A DNA stretch of 64,000 nucleotides from Pseudomonas monteilii (GCA_001534745.1 CP013997.1:620001-684000), one strand, 5' to 3'; shown: positions 39,030-49,234, counted from the stretch's first letter. The notes: generated from the letters alone by a model not told the origin. Made by a program: numbers and translations.

Positions 39030-41942
39030 TTATTCAGCGTCCAGGTGCAGCGGCGTGACGATACGGCCGTCAGGTCGTGCGGTGCCCAGGGTCGTGTCGA
39101 TGAAGTAGACGCGTTCGTCCGCCAGCTTGCCGTGGCTGACCAGGTAATCCTTGATGCTGCCGGCACGCTCCTGCCCGAGCAGCCGCAGCAGGGTAGGGCT
39201 TTTCGCCCATGTGTCGAGAAGGGCATCGCGCAGCCGTGCGGTACGTTGCGCGGCATCGAGGCGCTCCCATTCGGCGGGCGGCTGCTGCTTGAGCCGTGTG
39301 CGGTAGATGCCTTCGAGCAACGCAGGCTTGTCTTCGTCCTTGACCTGCAGCAGCGAAGCGTCAGCGGGCACCTTGTCGCCGCGGCGCTGGAGGACTTTGT
39401 ACCACGTGGTCTGGTACTCCCGCTCCAGGCGCTGCTGGGCGATCAGCGGGCCGTCGCTGGCCTGCGCACTGGTGCCTTCAATCTCCAGGCGTAGCTTGGG
39501 TCGCTTGGCCAGGGCTGCGGCCAAGGTATCCAGGGAGGCGCGCGCCGAGGCGTCCAGTTCGCTCGAGCCAGGGACGAAGCTGACCGTGCTCAAGTCCTCG
39601 GCATCGCCCCCGGCGACCAGGCCACCGATGAAGCGGAAGGGCGATTGCACCGCGCGCAGGGCCAGGTTGCGCAAGGTCTGCCAGACGATCGGCATGACCT
39701 GGAACTGCGGGTTGCGCAGGTCGCCCGAGACGGGCAAGGACAACGAGATGGTGCCCTTGCTGTCCTTGAGCAGCGCCACCGCCAGGCGGATCGGCAGGTC
39801 GAGCGCGTCGGGGCTGTCGACCCGTTCGCCCAGTTGCAGCTGTTCGACGACCACTTCGTTCTCGGCCACCAGTCGCCCCTGGGTGATCACGTAGTGCAGG
39901 TCCAGGTTGAGCCGGCCCTTGCGGATGCGGTAGCCGGCGAACTTGCCGGCATAGGGCGTCAATGTGGTCAGCTCGACACGCCTGAAGCCGGCGGCGATGT
40001 CCAGGCTGGCCATGGGGTCGAAGGGGTTGAGCTTGCCATTGATCGCGACCGGCGCATAACGGTCGACCTTGCCCTCGATGTCGATCCGGGCGGGCTCGGC
40101 GCGGCGGTTGTCGATCGTGCCGATGGTGCCGTGAAGCTGCTGGACGGCCGTGGCGAAGAACGGCGTGAGGGTGAAGTCGGCGAAATTCGCCGCACCGTTC
40201 TTGATCAGCGTACGGCCGATGTGAATGCCCAGGGCCGGTTCGGACGGGGTACTGGTACGTGCCTGCTGACGCTGGGCCTTTTCCGACGGCGTCTCGATGA
40301 GCAGGTCGTCGATGTTGGTGCTGCGGTCTTCGTTGATCATGAACCGCGCATAGGGCTGGTCGAGCGTGGCCGTGTCGACTGTCAATGCATCGCCCTGCAC
40401 GTATGACAGCCCCTCGAGGGTCAGGCGCTGCCATTTCAGCAGGTCGCGGTCCTTGAGGGTGTCGAGGGTATGCAGCTGGTCCACCTGGGCCTTGCCGGTC
40501 ACGGTGAACGCCAGAGGCTCCATGCGCTCGAGGTCCACCTTCAGGTCGCTGTCGAGTCGGCCACTGCGCAGCTCGAGGCGGATGTGCGGGGTGATGTAGG
40601 CCTGGGCGATGCGCAGGTCGAGGTCGCGGGTGACGACATCGAGCTGGGCGCTGACCGGTGCGAGATTGACCTGGCCTGTTGCCTGGAGCCGGCCCTCCTT
40701 GCCCACGCCCGTGTCGAGCGTAAGGGTGAAGGGGGTCTTGTTCAGGCTGTCGAAGCGTTTCACGTCCAGGTTCAGCGGGCCGACGTCCAACAGGACGGGC
40801 TCTGCCGGACGACGGTCCGCGAGGTGCACCCGGTACCCTCGCAGGCGTGTATCGTTGACGCGTATCTGCCAGGGGGTGCCAGTGGTCTTTGGCGAACGCG
40901 GTGTCGCCTCGTTGCGGGCGGTGCGAGCGGAGGTGTCCGCAGGCGGGGCTAGCAGCGCCTGCCAGTCGAGTCGACCATCTGCCTCGAGCGCGACCCAGGT
41001 CTCCAGGTTGTCGCTGCGCAAGGTGCCGATGTCGACAGTCTGCCGGACCAGGTCAACGGACGCGTCACGTGCACGCAGGTTGGCGACACGCAGCAGTTTC
41101 GAGCCATCGCGGGTCTTGAGGGCGAAGGGCGCAATGGTCAGCGAGGCCTTGTCCAGTACCAGCTCGGTCCGTCGGGTCAGGTCGAGACGATACCGGGTCT
41201 CGAGGTTGAAGCGTCCGTCTTCCAGCACCAGAGGCACGTTATCGCGGACATACGGCCACCAGAGCTTCATCTGCCCGTCGGTGATCTTCAGCGTGCCCTG
41301 GGAGCGGAACGGCAGCAGGCTGAACGTGCCGGCCCAGTCGATCTGTCCGCCGTCGGGCCCCTTGGCCACCAGGGTCATCTCGGCGTCGTCGCCCGGTAGC
41401 GTGCTCAGGTGCTTCAACTCCAGGTTCAGCGAATCGTACAGCAGCACGATCGGCTCGCTCGGGCGAGCGTCGCGCACACGCAGGTAGCCGTCATTGATCC
41501 GCACCTGGTCGATGCGCACGGGTAGCGGCCTGGCCTCGGGCTCGTCCGCTGCCGTTGGGGACTTGGGCAGCGTGAACAACTGGGCAAGGTTGAGCGTACC
41601 GTCCTTGGCGAACGCCACCTGGGTGCGGGGCTTGTCCAGCTCGACCTCGCTCAGGTGCAGGACGCCGCGCCAGGCGCTGCCCAGCCGCAGATGCCCGTAC
41701 AGCCGCTCGAACCCCAGGGTTGGCTTGTCCGGTGCGCCGATCTTCAGGCCCCAGAGCGTCAGTTCGAGGCTGAAAGGGTTGAATTCCAGGCGTTGCAGCT
41801 CGGCCGGAACCGTCGCGTACTGCTGCAACTGCTGGTTGGCGATGCGCAGGGCGACGCCCGGCAGGATGAAGAAACCGATCAGGCCGTACAGGGCCACGAG
41901 GGCCAACAGGGCCGCGGCAAGGCGGCTCACTCCTTTGATCAT
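39030..41942 (-). CDS. large DUF748 (AsmA-like) envelope protein with C-terminal OmpA-like segment
   Basis: A 970-residue protein anchored by one N-terminal membrane helix (LAAALLALVALYGLIGFFIL, about residues 7-26), with the bulk in the periplasm. Repeated stretches such as VELDKPRTQVAFAKDGTLN and ARFMINEDRSTNIDDLLI are characteristic of DUF748, related to the AsmA/TamB group implicated in lipid transport or envelope integrity. Near the C-terminus, FVPGSSELDASARASLDTLA followed by LRLEIEGTS resembles an OmpA-type peptidoglycan-binding motif. The start is uncertain: Met 41942 directly before the helix is chosen; Met 42011 is an alternative. Neither has a strong ribosome site. Confidence 0.82.
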   Translation of the reverse strand: MIKGVSRLAAALLALVALYGLIGFFILPGVALRIANQQLQQYATVPAELQRLEFNPFSLELTLWGLKIGAPDKPTLGFERLYGHLRLGSAWRGVLHLSEVELDKPRTQVAFAKDGTLNLAQLFTLPKSPTAADEPEARPLPVRIDQVRINDGYLRVRDARPSEPIVLLYDSLNLELKHLSTLPGDDAEMTLVAKGPDGGQIDWAGTFSLLPFRSQGTLKITDGQMKLWWPYVRDNVPLVLEDGRFNLETRYRLDLTRRTELVLDKASLTIAPFALKTRDGSKLLRVANLRARDASVDLVRQTVDIGTLRSDNLETWVALEADGRLDWQALLAPPADTSARTARNEATPRSPKTTGTPWQIRVNDTRLRGYRVHLADRRPAEPVLLDVGPLNLDVKRFDSLNKTPFTLTLDTGVGKEGRLQATGQVNLAPVSAQLDVVTRDLDLRIAQAYITPHIRLELRSGRLDSDLKVDLERMEPLAFTVTGKAQVDQLHTLDTLKDRDLLKWQRLTLEGLSYVQGDALTVDTATLDQPYARFMINEDRSTNIDDLLIETPSEKAQRQQARTSTPSEPALGIHIGRTLIKNGAANFADFTLTPFFATAVQQLHGTIGTIDNRRAEPARIDIEGKVDRYAPVAINGKLNPFDPMASLDIAAGFRRVELTTLTPYAGKFAGYRIRKGRLNLDLHYVITQGRLVAENEVVVEQLQLGERVDSPDALDLPIRLAVALLKDSKGTISLSLPVSGDLRNPQFQVMPIVWQTLRNLALRAVQSPFRFIGGLVAGGDAEDLSTVSFVPGSSELDASARASLDTLAAALAKRPKLRLEIEGTSAQASDGPLIAQQRLEREYQTTWYKVLQRRGDKVPADASLLQVKDEDKPALLEGIYRTRLKQQPPAEWERLDAAQRTARLRDALLDTWAKSPTLLRLLGQERAGSIKDYLVSHGKLADERVYFIDTTLGTARPDGRIVTPLHLDAE

Positions 41943-42024
41943 GTCAGCAGTCGTCTGTCGCGAGCGGGGGAGGGTTGGAGTCTGGCAGGGTGCTTGGGTT
42001 CCGAGGGCCATCACCCAGCCTGTT

Positions 42025-42894
42025 TCAGGTGATGCCCATGCGTCGCCGCGCCCGGTACAGCGAGCTGTCACGCACGGCCCAGCGCAGGATCGGCGCGATG
42101 CCATGCACGCCCACGCGCGTCAGGCGGCGCTCGATCGGGCCCAGTTGCAGGCCGAGCAGGTGCTGGCCCCACTCCGGGACCAGGTCGATGCCGGCGTTGA
42201 GCATCAGCTTGCCCACGGGCACCGCCAGACGACTCGGGGCCGGTGCGTCGAGCAGCACCTGCACCACTTCGAGGCTGTGGGCGTCGCAACGCAGTTCCGG
42301 GCGCGCGGCTTCCAGGTACCTGGCGATCTCGGCACGGTTGCGGGGCACGCCGCGTGCCCCCAGGCGCTCGGCGGTCAGGGCCACTTCGTCGTAGTAGCGG
42401 TCCTGGTCGGCGGGCGTCATGTGCGGATCGTGATAGCGCAGGTGTGCGGCCAGAAAGCTGCTGACCTCGGCCACGTGCACCCAGGTCAGCAGGTCCGGGT
42501 CGCTGGCGGCATAGGGCCTGCCATCCGGGGCGGTGCCCACCACATGCAGGTGGACCTTGCGCACTTTCTCGATCAGCCAGTCAGTGTCCCGAGTCGAGCC
42601 GAACGTGGTGCCGGCCACGAACTGCCCGGTACGCCGCAGCCGACCGATCAAGTCCTTGCGGAAATTGGAGTGATCCCAGACCCCGGCCAGGGCCAGGGGG
42701 TGCAGCAGCTGCAACAGCAGCGCGCTGATACCGCCGATCAGCATGCTGGTGAAGTCACCATGCACGCGCCAGCACACGCTCTGTGGGCCGAACAGGCCGG
42801 GGTCGCCCTTGGGGTTTTCCAGGTCGAGCTGGCCGAGGGCCAGACCGGTCATGCTGAGCACCTGGGTTTCGATACGTCGGCGAATGGCTTCCAT
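42025..42894 (-). CDS. MpaB/DUF2236-family oxygenase-like protein
   Basis: A 289-residue soluble protein of the DUF2236/MpaB family, whose studied members (such as latex-clearing protein) bind heme and oxidise substrates. Family features include WRVHGDFTSMLIGGISALLLQLLHPLALAG near the N-terminus, then GTTFGSTRDTDWLIEKV, and DLLTWVHVAEVSSFL. No signal peptide. The substrate is unknown. It lies 128 bases after pgi on the same strand and 82 bases before the DUF748 gene, so cotranscription is possible but unproven. Confidence 0.82.
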   Translation of the reverse strand: MEAIRRRIETQVLSMTGLALGQLDLENPKGDPGLFGPQSVCWRVHGDFTSMLIGGISALLLQLLHPLALAGVWDHSNFRKDLIGRLRRTGQFVAGTTFGSTRDTDWLIEKVRKVHLHVVGTAPDGRPYAASDPDLLTWVHVAEVSSFLAAHLRYHDPHMTPADQDRYYDEVALTAERLGARGVPRNRAEIARYLEAARPELRCDAHSLEVVQVLLDAPAPSRLAVPVGKLMLNAGIDLVPEWGQHLLGLQLGPIERRLTRVGVHGIAPILRWAVRDSSLYRARRRMGIT

Positions 42895-43022
42895 GGCGAC
42901 CTGCGGTTAGGCCTTTCGAAGCGATCGGCCGTGGGTGAGAGGACGGCTGTGCGGTGGTCGAGTGGCTCACGGGCCGGCCGAGCCTCGAGGCAGGCCGACC
43001 CATGAGCGACGGGGCAGGGCGA

Positions 43023-44687
43023 TCAGCCGCGGTGGCGTCCGCGGAAGTAGTTGATCAGGCCCTGGGTCGAGCCATCATCGGCGGCCTGCGCTTCGCTGCC
43101 GACCAGACGCTGGTAGACGCCCTTGCCCAGCTCCTTGCCCAGCTCCACGCCCCACTGGTCGAAGGCATTGATGCCCCAGATGACGCTTTGCACGAACACC
43201 TTGTGCTCGTACATGGCCACCAGGGCGCCCAGCCGGCGTGGGCTGATGCGTTCGACCACCAAGGTGTTGCTCGGCCGGTTGCCGGGGATGACCTTGTGCG
43301 GCGCGACGCGCTGGACTTCGGCCTCAGGCAGGCCTTTTTCGCGCAGTTCGGCTTCGGCTTCTTCGCGGGTCTTGCCCAGCATCAGGGCCTGGCTCTGGGA
43401 CAGGCAGTTGGCATACAGCCACTGGTGGTGGTCGGCGACCGGGTTGAAGCTCACCACCGGCACGATGAAGTCGGCCGGGATCAGCTGGGTGCCCTGGTGC
43501 AGCAACTGGTGATAGGCGTGCTGACCGTTGCAGCCTACGCCGCCCCAGATCACTGGCCCGGTGTCGATCTTCACCGGGCTGCCGTCCTGCAGCACGCTCT
43601 TGCCGTTGGACTCCATGTCCAGTTGCTGCAAGTGCTTGGTGATGTTGCGCAGGTAATGGTCGTACGGCAGGATCGCGTGGCTCTGCGCACCCCAGAAGTT
43701 GCCGTACCAGACGCCCAGCAGCCCCAGCAGGACCGGCATGTTCTGTTCGAACGGCGCGTTCTGGAAGTGCTGGTCCATGGTGTAGGCGCCCGACAGCAAC
43801 TCCTTGAAGTTGGCAGTGCCGATGGCCAGGGCGATCGGCAGGCCGATGGCCGACCACAGCGAATAACGACCGCCTACCCAGTCCCACATCGGGAAGATGT
43901 TCTCTTCACGGATGCCGAACGCCACGGCCGCGGTCTTGTTGCTCGAGACCGCGATGAAGTGACGGTACAGCTCGGCTTCCGACCCGCCCTGCGCCAGGTA
44001 CCAGGCGCGCGCTGCGGTGGCATTCTTCAGGGTTTCGAGGGTGTTGAAGGACTTCGACGACACGATGAACAGTGTGGTCTCGGCGCGCAGGCGGGCCGAG
44101 AGTTCGTGGAATTCGCTGCCATCGATATTGGCCAGGTAATGGCAACGTACGCCGCGCTGGGCGTAGGGCGTCAATGCCTCGGACACCAGTTCCGGGCCCA
44201 GGAAGGAGCCGCCGATACCGATGTTCACCACGTCGGTGATGGGCTTTTCGCTGTAGCCGCGCCACAGGCCGTCATGGATACGCCCGACCAGCTCGGTGAT
44301 CTGGTTCAGTACCTTGTGCACCTCCGGCATCACGTCGGTGCCGTTGACCTCCAGCTTGTCACCGATCGGACGACGCAGGGCGGTGTGCAGCACCGGACGG
44401 CCTTCGGAGGCGTTGATGATCTCGCCCGAGAACATCGAGCCGATGGCCTCCTTGAGGCCGACGTCCTGGGCCAGCTTCACCAGCAGGTCACGGGTCTCTT
44501 CGTTGATCAGGTTCTTCGAGTAGTCGAGAAACAAACCACAGCTGCTGAGGGAGAAATGCTCGAAACGCTGGGCGTCCTCGGCGAATGCCTCGCGCATGCT
44601 GAATCCTTGCATGGCGTCGCGGTGCCGCTGGAGCGCATGCCAGGCAGGCAGCGCCGTCACATCATGTGGGGTACGGTAATACGCCAT
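43023..44687 (-). CDS. pgi: glucose-6-phosphate isomerase
   Basis: A 554-residue enzyme interconverting glucose-6-phosphate and fructose-6-phosphate. Both family signatures are present ([15 protein letters not shown] and [15 protein letters not shown] near the N-terminal third; the catalytic Glu/His/Lys region spans [16 protein letters not shown] to [14 protein letters not shown]). I start at Met 44687 ([10 protein letters not shown]), with AGGGAACC upstream; a longer frame to 44795 is unconserved. P. putida strains are known to carry two pgi genes, so this may be one of a pair. Confidence 0.96.
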   Translation of the reverse strand: MAYYRTPHDVTALPAWHALQRHRDAMQGFSMREAFAEDAQRFEHFSLSSCGLFLDYSKNLINEETRDLLVKLAQDVGLKEAIGSMFSGEIINASEGRPVLHTALRRPIGDKLEVNGTDVMPEVHKVLNQITELVGRIHDGLWRGYSEKPITDVVNIGIGGSFLGPELVSEALTPYAQRGVRCHYLANIDGSEFHELSARLRAETTLFIVSSKSFNTLETLKNATAARAWYLAQGGSEAELYRHFIAVSSNKTAAVAFGIREENIFPMWDWVGGRYSLWSAIGLPIALAIGTANFKELLSGAYTMDQHFQNAPFEQNMPVLLGLLGVWYGNFWGAQSHAILPYDHYLRNITKHLQQLDMESNGKSVLQDGSPVKIDTGPVIWGGVGCNGQHAYHQLLHQGTQLIPADFIVPVVSFNPVADHHQWLYANCLSQSQALMLGKTREEAEAELREKGLPEAEVQRVAPHKVIPGNRPSNTLVVERISPRRLGALVAMYEHKVFVQSVIWGINAFDQWGVELGKELGKGVYQRLVGSEAQAADDGSTQGLINYFRGRHRG

Positions 44688-44900
44688 TGCGAATGGTTCC
44701 CTAGGTGCGTTGACTTGCCTTGGACACTGGCCGACGCGGCCAGTTGCAGGCATGCAGGCATTATAGGCACACGTCAGGAACGGATGGACAGGCACACAGG
44801 GCGCCAGGCGCGTGAAACCACAGGGACGGTCGTCGAAAGACAGGCCTGCGAAGCCGGGTCGACTTCACAGCGCCTGTCGGGAGAGCAGGGCCAGTCGTGC

Positions 44901-45770
44901 TCAGGCGTCAGGTGACACGCGCTGGAGCTTGACGTGCACGTTGTCGATCAGTCGCGTGGTGCCCAGGTAGGCCGCCGCGATGATGACCACATCGTCGTCC
45001 TCGGCCTGGGCCGGTTGCAGGGTGACCGCGTGGCGGATCTCCAGGTAGTCGGGCCGCAGCCCGGCGGCCAGCAGCCTGGCCTGGGCAGCGCTGATCTGCT
45101 GGGCAAAGTCGCGCGTGCCCTGGCGCAGCGCTTCGGCAATGCCGCTCAGGACCTGATACAGCACGGGTGCGACGGCGCGCTGGGTGGCGTCGAGGTAGCC
45201 GTTGCGCGACGACAGGGCCAGGCCATCGGCCGCGCGCACGGTCGGCTCACCGAGGATCTGCACCGGCAGGTTCAGGTCGCGGACCATGGCGCGGATCACC
45301 GCCAGTTGCTGGAAGTCCTTTTCGCCGAACACGGCCAGGTCCGGCTGCACCATGTTGAACAGCTTGCTGACCACCGTCGCCACGCCTTCGAAATGCCCAG
45401 GACGGCTGGCGCCGCACAGGCCTTCGGACAGGTAGGGCACGCTGACCCGGGTCTGCACGGCCATGCCATCGGGGTACATGTCCTCGACCCCCGGTGCGAA
45501 CAGCAGGTTGCAGCCGGCGTCGAACAGCTTCTCCTGATCGGCCGCCAGGGTGCGCGGGTAGTTGCCCAGGTCCTCGTTGGCGCCGAACTGCAGCGGGTTG
45601 ACGAAGATGCTGGCGACCACGAAGTCGGCGCGCTGCGCGGCCTTGGTCACCAGGGCCACATGACCGCTGTGCAGGTTGCCCATGGTCGGCACGAAGCCGA
45701 TCCGCTTGCCTTCCCCGCGTGCGCGGGCCACGGCGGCACGCAGTTCCCGGACGGTCTTGACGGTATTCAT
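44901..45770 (-). CDS. panC: pantoate--beta-alanine ligase (pantothenate synthetase)
   Basis: A 289-residue enzyme joining pantoate and beta-alanine with ATP to give pantothenate (vitamin B5). The HIGH-type motif is in MGNLHSGH (30-37) and the KMSKS-type loop in [18 protein letters not shown] and RDLNLPV are further conserved blocks. Its ATG overlaps the panB stop (ATGA), so the two are coupled. The open frame extends upstream inside panB but is not used. Confidence 0.97.
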   Translation of the reverse strand: MNTVKTVRELRAAVARARGEGKRIGFVPTMGNLHSGHVALVTKAAQRADFVVASIFVNPLQFGANEDLGNYPRTLAADQEKLFDAGCNLLFAPGVEDMYPDGMAVQTRVSVPYLSEGLCGASRPGHFEGVATVVSKLFNMVQPDLAVFGEKDFQQLAVIRAMVRDLNLPVQILGEPTVRAADGLALSSRNGYLDATQRAVAPVLYQVLSGIAEALRQGTRDFAQQISAAQARLLAAGLRPDYLEIRHAVTLQPAQAEDDDVVIIAAAYLGTTRLIDNVHVKLQRVSPDA

Positions 45771-46567
45771 GCGCTGAATCCATGTTCGGTGGCAGGGAAG
45801 GTGACGTGTTTGACGGCCTCGACATAGGCTGCCAGGGCGCTCGGGATGTCCGGCTGGCCGGCCATGAAGTTCTTCACGAACCGCGGCGAGCGACCGCTCA
45901 GCGACAGGCCGAGCATGTCGTGCAGCACCAGCACCTGGCCATCTGTGGCGCTGCCGGCACCAATGCCGATCACTGGTACGCTGGCGGCCTGGCTGATCTG
46001 TGCGGCCAACTCGGTGGGCACGCATTCGAGCAGGAGCATGGCGGCGCCGGCGCGCTCCAGGGCCAGGGCGTCTTCACGCAACTGCTGGGCCTGGCTTTCC
46101 TGGCGACCTTGCACCTTGTAGCCGCCCATCACGTTCACCGTCTGCGGGGTCAGGCCCAGGTGCGCGCACACCGGCACCCCACGTTCGGCCAGGCGGGTGA
46201 TGGTCTCGGCCAGCCAGGCCGCGCCTTCGATCTTGATCATGTGGGCGCCTGCCTGCATCAGCGTGGCGCTGTTGGCGAAGGCCTGCTCCGGCGTGGCATG
46301 GGCCATGAAGGGCAGGTCGGCCAGGATCAGCGAGCGGGGCGCGGCGCGTTTAACGCAGGCGGTGTGGTAGGCCATGTCGGTGACACTGACCGGCAAGGTG
46401 CTGTCATGCCCTTGCAGCACCATGCCCAGCGAATCACCCACCAGCAGAACCTCCACACCTGCATCACTGGCGGCCTTGGCGAAGGTCGCGTCGTAGCAGG
46501 TGAGCATGGTGATCTTTTCCCCCTTGGCCTTCAGGCCGTACAGGGTGGTCAGGGTGACGTCAGGCAT
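45767..46567 (-). CDS. panB: 3-methyl-2-oxobutanoate hydroxymethyltransferase
   Basis: A 266-residue TIM-barrel enzyme making ketopantoate from alpha-ketoisovalerate and methylene-tetrahydrofolate. Metal and substrate residues are in [35 protein letters not shown] and [18 protein letters not shown] precedes Met 46567. It is followed directly by panC. folK, another vitamin gene, lies upstream on the same strand beyond a 213-base gap that holds a GTTAC-repeat array. Confidence 0.96.
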   Translation of the reverse strand: MPDVTLTTLYGLKAKGEKITMLTCYDATFAKAASDAGVEVLLVGDSLGMVLQGHDSTLPVSVTDMAYHTACVKRAAPRSLILADLPFMAHATPEQAFANSATLMQAGAHMIKIEGAAWLAETITRLAERGVPVCAHLGLTPQTVNVMGGYKVQGRQESQAQQLREDALALERAGAAMLLLECVPTELAAQISQAASVPVIGIGAGSATDGQVLVLHDMLGLSLSGRSPRFVKNFMAGQPDIPSALAAYVEAVKHVTFPATEHGFSA

Positions 46568-46723
46568 GTGGCATTCCTCGTTGGCGTCGCAGGCAGGCCG
46601 GTTCGCTCCGGCTGCCATGGCGTCGGCACATCATCGTACGTGATGTTCATGGTCTACGGCCGTGACGGCAGGGGCCACGGGCCGCCTATAGTCGTGAGCG
46701 AGGCAGGGGAAGTCAATGATCCT

Positions 46724-46774
46724 GTTACCGCGACGTTACCCTGTGCCGGGCGGTGTTACCGAGGCACAGGTAAC
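46724..46774. promoter_or_regulatory. GTTAC repeat array and inverted repeat between folK and panB
   Basis: GTTAC occurs at 46724, 46735 and 46755, with the inverse GTAAC at 46770. CTGTGCC and GGCACAG between them make an imperfect hairpin (GTTACCCTGTGCC against GGCACAGGTAAC). On the minus strand, a TTGACT box (46711-46716) and TATAG (near 46687-46691) lie just downstream of the array and could be the panB promoter, with loose spacing. The pentamer also occurs in the activator region of crcZ in this window. Could be an activator site or simply the folK terminator. Confidence 0.4.
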
Positions 46775-46780
46775 GCGGGA

Positions 46781-47260
46781 TTACAGGCGCTCCAGCCCAA
46801 TGAGCGGGCAGGCCTGCAGCAGGTCCGCCAGGCGCCGGCCATCGGCCAGCTGGAAGTCGGCCGGGACCAGTTCTGCCAGCGGGTAGAGCACGAACGCGCG
46901 GGCGTGCAGGTGGTAGTGCGGCACTTTCAGGCGGGGCTCGTCGATGAGCGCGTCGCCGAACAGGATGATGTCCAGGTCCAGGGTCCGCGGCCCCCAGCGC
47001 TCGTGCCGCTCACGGCCTTGGACGTGCTCGATGGCCTGCAGGGCATCGAGCAACGCCAGCGGCGCCAGTTCGGTGTCCAGCGCCGCGACCGCGTTGGTGT
47101 AGCGGGGCTGGCCGGGCAGCAGCGAATCGCTGGTGTAGAACGACGACACGCTGGCCAGGTGCGACGCAGGGAGCGCCGCCAGCGTCTGCACGGCGCTGTG
47201 CAGCTGGGCCGTCGGCGCCGACAGGTTGCTGCCCAGACCGATGTAGGCGCGTACGCTCAC
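46781..47260 (-). CDS. folK: HPPK (2-amino-4-hydroxy-6-hydroxymethyldihydropteridine diphosphokinase; GTG start)
   Basis: A 159-residue folate enzyme that transfers pyrophosphate to the pterin, one step before FolP (also in this window). The start reads SVRAYIGLGSNLSAP, and the signature GPRTLDLDIILFGD carries the two magnesium-binding aspartates. The GTG at 47260 begins one base after the pcnB stop, so translation is coupled. An in-frame ATG at 47278 inside pcnB would add six residues. Confidence 0.95.
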   Translation of the reverse strand: MSVRAYIGLGSNLSAPTAQLHSAVQTLAALPASHLASVSSFYTSDSLLPGQPRYTNAVAALDTELAPLALLDALQAIEHVQGRERHERWGPRTLDLDIILFGDALIDEPRLKVPHYHLHARAFVLYPLAELVPADFQLADGRRLADLLQACPLIGLERL

Positions 47261-47261
47261 G

Positions 47262-48644
47262 TCAGTCCCAGCTGTCATCGCCGCCCTGCTTGCGCTTGCT
47301 GTTGCTGCGCTTGCGCTTGCGCGGCGCGGCGCCTTCGTCGCGGCTGCCCAGGTCACGGATCATGGCGCGTCGTCCGCCTTCGTTGGCGTCCTGGTAGTCG
47401 GTCCACCACTGGCCGAGCTCGTCGGTCTGCTCGCCAGCGCTTTCACGCAGCAGCAGGAAGTCGTAGCCGGCGCGGAAGCGTGGGTTGTCCAGCAACAGGT
47501 CGGCCCGTTTGCCGCTGCGCCGTGGCAGGCGTTCCTGCATGTCCCAGATCTCGCGGATCGGCAAGGTGAAACGCTTGGGGATGGCGATGCGCTGGCACTG
47601 ATCGGCGATCAGGTCGTTGGCCGCGGCGTTCATCGCCGGAATCGGCGGCACGCCCTGGCTCTGGAGGTACAGCACACGCCCCGGCAAGGCCGGCCACAGC
47701 AGCGCGGCGAACAGGAACGCAGGCGTGACCGGCTTGCCCTGGCTGACGCGCAGGTCGGTGTTGGTCAGGGCCTGGCTGATCAGGGTGTGGGTGTAGGTCG
47801 GACGCTCGTCCAGCGCATGGGCGCTGTCCGGGAACAACGCCTGGAACAGCTCCAGGTCGACCAGCATCTCGAACGCCAGCGCGCCATGGCCGGAGAGGAA
47901 CAGCTTGAGCACTTCCTCGAACAGGCGGGCAGGCGGGATTTCCCGCAGCAGCGACGACAGCTCGCGAATGGGCAGGAAGGTGTGCTTCTCGATACCGAAG
48001 TCGAGCTTGGCGGCGAAACGCACGGCCCGCAGCATGCGCACCGGGTCTTCCTGGTAGCGCTGGGTCGGATCACCGATCAGGCGGATCAGGCGGTTGCGGA
48101 TGTCGTGGACACCATTGGCGTAGTCGAGGATGCGCTCGCTGACCGGGTCGTAGTACAGCGCATTGATCGTGAAGTCGCGGCGCTGCGCATCGTCTTCGAG
48201 GGTGCCGTAGACGTTGTCGCGCAGGATGCGGCCGCTGGCGTTGTGCGACGAGCGGTGCGTGTCCGACTGGTCTTCGTCCGAGTGATGGGCACGGAAGGTA
48301 GCGACTTCGATGATGTCGCGGCCGAACTGCACGTGCACGAGCTTGAAGCGGCGACCGATGATCCGCGCATTGCGGAATTCGGCCCGTACCTGCTCGGGCG
48401 TGGCGCTGGTGGCGACGTCGAAGTCCTTGGGCTGGATGCCCAGCAGCAGGTCGCGCACGCAGCCACCGACCAGGTAGGCCTGGTAGCCCGCGGCCTGGAG
48501 GCGCTCGACGATGCCGACGGCATGGCGGCTGAACTGGCCGCGCTGCAGCGAATGTTGGCTACTGTTGATCACCTCGGGCGTGGTGCGCCGGTGGTGCTGG
48601 CCCCCAACGGGAGGGCGGAATGACTGGAACAGCTTCTTCAGCAT
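47262..48644 (-). CDS. pcnB: poly(A) polymerase I
   Basis: A 460-residue nucleotidyltransferase adding 3' poly(A) tails that speed RNA decay. The class II signature is visible: QAYLVGGCVRDLLLG and the catalytic pair DFDVATSATPE, then RRDFTINALYYD. The C-terminal tail is strongly basic (KRKRSNSKRKQ), as in PAP I rather than tRNA CCA-adding enzymes. Start Met 48644 (MLKKLFQSF) is chosen over GTG 48653; neither has a clear ribosome site. It lies downstream of crcZ on the same strand, so CrcZ precursors or cbrB read-through may feed into it. Confidence 0.95.
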   Translation of the reverse strand: MLKKLFQSFRPPVGGQHHRRTTPEVINSSQHSLQRGQFSRHAVGIVERLQAAGYQAYLVGGCVRDLLLGIQPKDFDVATSATPEQVRAEFRNARIIGRRFKLVHVQFGRDIIEVATFRAHHSDEDQSDTHRSSHNASGRILRDNVYGTLEDDAQRRDFTINALYYDPVSERILDYANGVHDIRNRLIRLIGDPTQRYQEDPVRMLRAVRFAAKLDFGIEKHTFLPIRELSSLLREIPPARLFEEVLKLFLSGHGALAFEMLVDLELFQALFPDSAHALDERPTYTHTLISQALTNTDLRVSQGKPVTPAFLFAALLWPALPGRVLYLQSQGVPPIPAMNAAANDLIADQCQRIAIPKRFTLPIREIWDMQERLPRRSGKRADLLLDNPRFRAGYDFLLLRESAGEQTDELGQWWTDYQDANEGGRRAMIRDLGSRDEGAAPRKRKRSNSKRKQGGDDSWD

Positions 48645-48765
48645 GGGAGGCACTGTTTGAAGGAATGTTCGGCCAAGGATGAGTGAATGGCCGCATGATG
48701 GGCGGGGATTCTAGCATTTACTCGAGGAATGGTGTAGGCGGGACGAGCAGGGTGCTGGAGGCCGG

Positions 48766-49133
48766 AAACGACATGGGGAGCCGAAGCTCCCCAGGAAAGT
48801 CGTTGCGTGCTCTTGTTGTTTTTCTAGCGGGCTTCTTGTTTTTGTTGAGTGCCCTACCCGGGGGATCTCCCCTGGGTCACTCCCAAAGCGGGAGTGAAGA
48901 GCAAACGGATTGCTTTGGACGCCGAGTCGTGCTGATCAACCGATCCAATCTGTTCAGGCGCTGCTTTTCAGTGCAGTTTTTGTTGTTCTCTGCCAGATTG
49001 TGGGGCAAGCCCCAAACACCATTCCTCTCCAAAAGAATCAGTTAGCTGCGCCTCCGCCGTCTTGTTCTTATTGTGCGTGAGCCGATTCGTCTTGTTCTTA
49101 TTCTGTTTTGCCATGCTTGTTATTGTTTTTGTA
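48766..49133 (-). ncRNA. crcZ: CrcZ small RNA (Hfq/Crc-titrating RNA of catabolite repression)
   Basis: The minus strand of the cbrB-pcnB gap has six A-rich CA motifs, the binding sites for Hfq/Crc: AACAATAACAAG at the 5' end, AGAATAAGAACAAGACG, CAATAAGAACAAGACG, AGAACAACAAAAAC, TCAACAAAAACAAG and AAAAACAACAAGAG. Between them are stable hairpins (GGGGATCTCCCC, TCACTCCC...GGGAGTGA). The predicted start, 12 bases below a sigma-54 promoter, is near 49133. The last hairpin is TGGGGAGC/GCTCCCCA at 48774-48793, giving about 368 nt. Location directly after cbrB is the conserved crcZ site. The ends are estimates. Confidence 0.93.
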
Positions 49134-49144
49134 CTAAGCATATA

Positions 49145-49160
49145 GCAGATGCCGTGCCAA
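49145..49160 (-). promoter_or_regulatory. sigma-54 promoter of crcZ
   Basis: On the minus strand, TTGGCACGGCATCTGC has GG (49158-49157) and GC (49146-49145) exactly ten bases apart, the -24/-12 pattern of RpoN promoters. CbrB, encoded just upstream, has the GAFTGA sigma-54 contact loop, which fits. Confidence 0.9.
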
Positions 49161-49234
49161 CTTTGCGAAACCCCCTGAAACCGGGGGTCTGACGGCAGAC
49201 AGGCCTGCGACGGGCTGTCGCAGGAGAAAGATTT

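Noticed and set aside
48683..49045. 120-codon plus-strand frame in the pcnB-cbrB gap
   Set aside because: It lies antisense to crcZ, has no ribosome site and its apparent hydrophobic stretch comes from the complement of the A-rich CA motifs.
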